Shown here piece by piece: positions 61,171-64,000 of a stretch of 64,000 bases of DNA. Below the pieces are notes generated by a model. That model searched no databases. It was not told the origin of the DNA and saw only the letters and a program-made list of their open reading frames with translations. Both the position numbers and the translations under genes were made by a program. How positions within the stretch are numbered: the first letter of the stretch is position 1; every line of letters begins with the position of its first letter. Source of the DNA: Niveispirillum sp. Lineage in GTDB: Bacteria > Pseudomonadota > Alphaproteobacteria > Azospirillales > Azospirillaceae. Location: positions 1 to 64,000 of the forward strand of contig NZ_JAGOGJ010000007.1 of NCBI RefSeq assembly GCF_017996735.1, read 5' to 3'.

Positions 61171-61187
61171 TGACAACGCTGTCGACA
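61171..61187. promoter_or_regulatory. LacI operator between divergent sugar transporters
   Basis: TGACAACGCTGTCGACA contains the palindromic GACA-AcGc-TGTC with a central CG, typical of LacI-family operators. It lies 46 bases upstream of the FucP/GluP-like start and about 190 bases upstream of the divergent GPH transporter. The same TGACAACGCT decamer occurs at 62736-62745 (reverse strand). Confidence 0.6.
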
Positions 61188-61375
61188 CCAAATTGTACGA
61201 ACGGTTCCTTTTCTGCCGATTCCCGTAACGATGCAACAGGAAAACGGGTATGTTCGGGTAATTTCGTAAACGGTCTTGGCAGAGGCGCTTCAACCATGTT
61301 CAGTGATGGGCAACAAGAAGCGCCGGGGACAGGTGGAAACCACCGCTACCGGGGCGTCCCTGGGAGGACAAGCCA

Positions 61376-62728
61376 TTGGAGCGCAAGGCAGGCACGTTGA
61401 GCCTTGGCCGGAAGTTCGGCTATGGGCTGGGGGATTTCGGTCTGAACCTGCACTGGCAGGGCATGGGCCTGTTCCTGACTTTTTTCCAGACGGAGATCAT
61501 GGGCCTGTCGCCCCTGTGGGCCGGGCTGACCTTCTTCATCGCGGCCCTGTGGGACGGGATCACCGACCCGATCATGGGTGTGATCGCCGACCGCACGCGC
61601 GGCCGCTGGGGCAGCCACCGGCCCTATCTTCTGTTCGGGGCGGTGCCGCTGGCGGCCAGCTTGGCGCTGGCCTTCACGGCGCCGGGACTGACCGGCATGG
61701 CGGCGGTCATGTATGGCCTGGCCACGCATATGCTGCTGCGCACCACCTATACGGTGGTGGCCATCCCTTATTCCAGCCTGTCCGCCCGCATGACCAGTGA
61801 CGCGGACGAGCGCACGTCCCTGACCGGGTGGCGCATGCAGTTCGCCTTTCTGGGCGGGGCGGCCGTGTCCTGGATGATGCCGGTCCTGGCCAAGGAATTC
61901 GCCGATGTGGACGGGGCCCAGGGCTATGCTATCGCGGCCAGCATCATCGGGGCGATTTCCGCCTTGGCCTTTGTCCTCTGTTTCCTGATCGTGCGCGAAC
62001 AGCCCGTGGCGGAAAGCCGCCTGCCGCCGACAGGGGGAATGTGGCCGGAGCTGAAAGGGTTCATGCGGCTGGTGCGGCGGGGCGGACCGACGGTGCAGCT
62101 TTATCTCTGCATCCTGGTTTCCCAGATCATGGTACCGCTGCAGGCCCGCAACTATCTGTATTTCTTCAAATATGGCCTGGGCGACATGAGCCGGGCCGAT
62201 CGGGCCATGGCCCTGTTCGGGATCATCAATGTCGTGTGCGTGCCGCTCTGGGTCTGGCTGATCCGGCGGACGGAGAAACGTACCGGCTTCATGGTGGGCG
62301 GCACGCTGTTCGCGCTGGGCAGTGCCGGATTCGCGCTGATGCCGGACTGGACCTACTGGACCGGGTTCCTGCCGCTGGCGGTGGCCTGTGCCGGGCACAC
62401 GGCCTATGCCGTCTGCATCTGGGCCATGCTGCCCGACAGCGTGGACTGGAGCGAATGGCGGTTCCGGCGGCGTGACGAGGGCAAGATTTTCGGGTTGGCC
62501 GCCTTTCTGCAAAAGGCGGCGCTGGGCGTTTCCGGCCTGCTGATGGCCGCGATTTTCCACGGTTTCGATGTGACCAAGGGCCAGGGGGAGGCGTCGGAGG
62601 CGGGCCTGCGCGTCGTCATGGGCGTGATCCCGCTGGCCGGCATCCTGGCCGCCATGTTCATCATGCGCGATTACCGCCTGGATTTCCGGCGCCATGCACG
62701 CATCGTGGAACGCCTGGGTAACCGGTGA
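61376..62728 (+). CDS. GPH-family sugar:cation symporter
   Basis: The 450-residue protein resembles MelB/XynB-type symporters. It shows KFGYGLGDFGLNLHWQGMGL, the cation site region LWDGITDPIMGVIADRTRGR, TTYTVVAIPYSSLSARM, and MLPDSVDWSEWRFRRRDEGK with a typical late-loop pattern. About 12 membrane helices are expected. The start is TTG at 61376, preceded by TGGGAGGACAAGCCA. It is divergent from the FucP/GluP-like gene and next to a carbohydrate-binding secreted protein, suggesting import of oligosaccharides released from a polysaccharide. Confidence 0.9.
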   Translation: MERKAGTLSLGRKFGYGLGDFGLNLHWQGMGLFLTFFQTEIMGLSPLWAGLTFFIAALWDGITDPIMGVIADRTRGRWGSHRPYLLFGAVPLAASLALAFTAPGLTGMAAVMYGLATHMLLRTTYTVVAIPYSSLSARMTSDADERTSLTGWRMQFAFLGGAAVSWMMPVLAKEFADVDGAQGYAIAASIIGAISALAFVLCFLIVREQPVAESRLPPTGGMWPELKGFMRLVRRGGPTVQLYLCILVSQIMVPLQARNYLYFFKYGLGDMSRADRAMALFGIINVVCVPLWVWLIRRTEKRTGFMVGGTLFALGSAGFALMPDWTYWTGFLPLAVACAGHTAYAVCIWAMLPDSVDWSEWRFRRRDEGKIFGLAAFLQKAALGVSGLLMAAIFHGFDVTKGQGEASEAGLRVVMGVIPLAGILAAMFIMRDYRLDFRRHARIVERLGNR

Positions 62729-62745
62729 CATTGTTAGCGTTGTCA
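62726..62745. promoter_or_regulatory. LacI-type site upstream of the carbohydrate-binding gene
   Basis: TGACATTGTTAGCGTTGTCA has TGACA/TGTCA ends and contains AGCGTTGTCA, the reverse complement of the TGACAACGCT decamer before the FucP/GluP-like gene. It overlaps the stop of the GPH transporter and lies about 300 bases upstream of the next start. Confidence 0.5.
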
Positions 62746-63045
62746 GGGATTTCAGCCAGTAGGCGGACATTTATGACAAATGGACGGTCAGGGCCGGCTG
62801 CGGGTCCGGTGCCAAAGGTTGTATTGTCGTCACGTATTCATGTTATGGCGCCGCTCAGGTCGAACCGATGGCGCGCCCGGTTGGCGAAGGTCTGACAGTC
62901 ATGCCGTCAAGTCTCTCTGGCGAGGGGACCAACCTGTGCCAATGGCCGCCGGTTGATAGCGCTCACATTTTTCGTTGATCCCCCTCCCAAGGAACGCTTT
63001 ACTGTCCGCACCAAAGAACCCGGTGAACGGGTAAAGGGAGGAAAC
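62746..63045. other. Intergenic region before the last gene
   Basis: The roughly 300 bases hold no gene I can support. They contain CACGTATTCA (62831-62840), a half of the TGAATACGTATTCA-type palindrome seen near 17262. An AAGGGAGGAAAC ribosome site lies at the very end. The promoter for the 63046 gene is presumably here. Confidence 0.5.
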
Positions 63046-64000
63046 ATGGTCAGGAAAGGGTGGGTCCTGTCGGCGGTGGCGTTTGCCCTGCTGGCGGGCG
63101 GTGGAATTGCTTTGCCTGTGATGGTGAAGGCGGACGAGGCGGCGCTGGCTGCCTTGCAGGCGCAACTGCCCGGCAAATTGATGAATGATCCGACGGTGCT
63201 GGACTGGACCGTCTATGGCCAGGGGCAGAAAAACAAGCGGGTGAAGACACCGGGCATCGGCGGCGGGGTCGCCCTGCAGGTGACCTCGCCATCGGCATCG
63301 GACGCGGCGCACAGCATCGGCGTGAATGTGCCGCTGACGGCGGGGTTCACGCCGGGCCAGGCCATCACGGTGGTGTTCTGGGCGCGCACGGTGTCGGCCG
63401 ACACGCCCGATGGCATGGGCAGGCTGGGCGTGCGGTTGCAGTTGAACGAGGCGCCGTATAGCGGCTTCGGGGACAGTATGCTGTCCATCGGCGGCGACTG
63501 GAAAATGTATGAGGTGAAGAGCCAGGCCAGTATCAATGTGGATGCTGCCAAGGCCGTGCTGGGCTTTCAGGTGGCCGCCGCCAAACAGGTGGTGGAGATC
63601 GGACAGATCTTCGTGCTGGACATGGGCATGAAGGCGGTCGCGACCCCGGCGGGCGGCGGGGTCGCAGCCATCCGCATGCCGGTACCGGAAGGGCTGCCGG
63701 GTGCGCTGCTGAACGATCCGGCCAGTATTGACTGGCCCGTCTATGGTACCGGCCAGACCAATGCCAAGGTGCAGACCCCCGATGTCGGCGGTGGCTATGC
63801 CATGCGGGTCAGCAGCCCGGCGGCCGATGAGAAGCCGTTCACTATCGGGGTCAGCGTGCCCCTGGCGACGGCCATCGCGCCCGACCGCGACATCACGGTA
63901 GCCTTCTGGGCCCGCTCCCTGTCGGCGGAAACGCCGGACGGCATGGGGCGCATCGGCCTCAGAATTCAGGAGAATGCGGCCCCCTATGCGGGTTTTGGCG
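63046..64000 (+). CDS. Secreted protein with two tandem carbohydrate-binding-like domains (3' end outside window)
   Basis: The visible 318 residues start MVRKGWVLSAVAFALLAGGG, a signal peptide, after a strong GGGAGG site. Two copies of a beta-sandwich-like repeat follow: repeat 1 at about 45-200 (NDPTVLDWTVYGQGQ, VKTPGIGGGVALQV, TVVFWARTVSADTPDGMGRL), repeat 2 from about 223 (NDPASIDWPVYGTGQ, VQTPDVGGGYAMRV, TVAFWARSLSAETPDGMGRI). The pattern suggests CBM4/9-like carbohydrate binding, by eye. The reading frame continues past the window end, so the C-terminal domain (perhaps a glycosidase or another repeat) is unknown. The neighbourhood of sugar transporters and glk supports polysaccharide use. 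Confidence 0.8.
   Translation, partial: MVRKGWVLSAVAFALLAGGGIALPVMVKADEAALAALQAQLPGKLMNDPTVLDWTVYGQGQKNKRVKTPGIGGGVALQVTSPSASDAAHSIGVNVPLTAGFTPGQAITVVFWARTVSADTPDGMGRLGVRLQLNEAPYSGFGDSMLSIGGDWKMYEVKSQASINVDAAKAVLGFQVAAAKQVVEIGQIFVLDMGMKAVATPAGGGVAAIRMPVPEGLPGALLNDPASIDWPVYGTGQTNAKVQTPDVGGGYAMRVSSPAADEKPFTIGVSVPLATAIAPDRDITVAFWARSLSAETPDGMGRIGLRIQENAAPYAGFG

Overview
The window is GC-rich, densely coded bacterial chromosome. The gene families point to an alphaproteobacterium, most likely Rhodospirillales and perhaps an Azospirillaceae relative: a DUF2336 protein, an ScfR-type propionyl-CoA regulator beside pcc/mcm genes, DUF3667, GTG/TTG starts and high third-position GC. This placement is inferred from family content, not from a marker gene. 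I saw no rRNA, tRNA, CRISPR array, transposase or phage gene.

Layout. 1-4.8 kb: end of a PilZ protein, an MgtC/DUF4010 membrane protein, a MaoC-like hydratase, bacterioferritin, and a YqjI/YqjH-like metal-responsive regulator and ferric-siderophore reductase pair. 5.2-10.2 kb: a lipoprotein adaptor and RND efflux pump, divergent from a TetR gene. 10.4-14.1 kb: an aldo/keto reductase divergent from LysR, then three tandem paralogous small membrane proteins of unknown function. 14.3-21.1 kb: secreted amidohydrolase plus MFS sugar-type transporter, a Tat-exported amino-acid-oxidase-like flavoprotein with circularly permuted domain order, and a MarR-DUF2336-DUF6065-like operon. 21.3-28.1 kb: VOC protein and a chaperone-usher/spore-coat-U-type pilus locus split by an oppositely oriented amidase. 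28.5-31.6 kb: hybrid histidine kinase, ECF sigma factor and its putative membrane anti-sigma. 31.7-39.3 kb: tyrosinase, DUF3667 protein, a second adaptor and RND pump. 39.5-44.7 kb: catalase-like lipoprotein with a di-haem peroxidase-like lipoprotein, an exported protein, a single-domain globin and a YbjN protein. 44.7-57.5 kb: ScfR/PccR-like regulator, a protein with two LuxR-type HTH domains, a wHTH-STAND-TPR protein coupled to a small unknown partner, then pccB-pccA-(small membrane gene)-mcm for propionyl-CoA to succinyl-CoA. 57.6-64.0 kb: a sugar locus (glk, lacI, FucP/GluP-type transporter, divergent GPH transporter) ending in a secreted protein with two carbohydrate-binding-like repeats, cut by the window edge.

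Regulatory DNA is unusually legible. Inverted repeats precede the yqjI-like gene, both efflux systems (shared TGTAACG core), the aldo/keto reductase-LysR pair, the MarR operon, the tandem-HTH gene (two GGAAGAATTCTTCC palindromes), pccB (TTTGCAAA-type sites) and the sugar locus (TGACAACGCT). Two dispersed palindromic repeat families occupy intergenic spaces.

The best candidates for something undescribed are the STAND/small-partner/tandem-HTH locus at 46.2-50.6 kb, the tandem membrane-protein triplet at 12.4-14.1 kb and the permuted flavoprotein at 17.4-18.6 kb.
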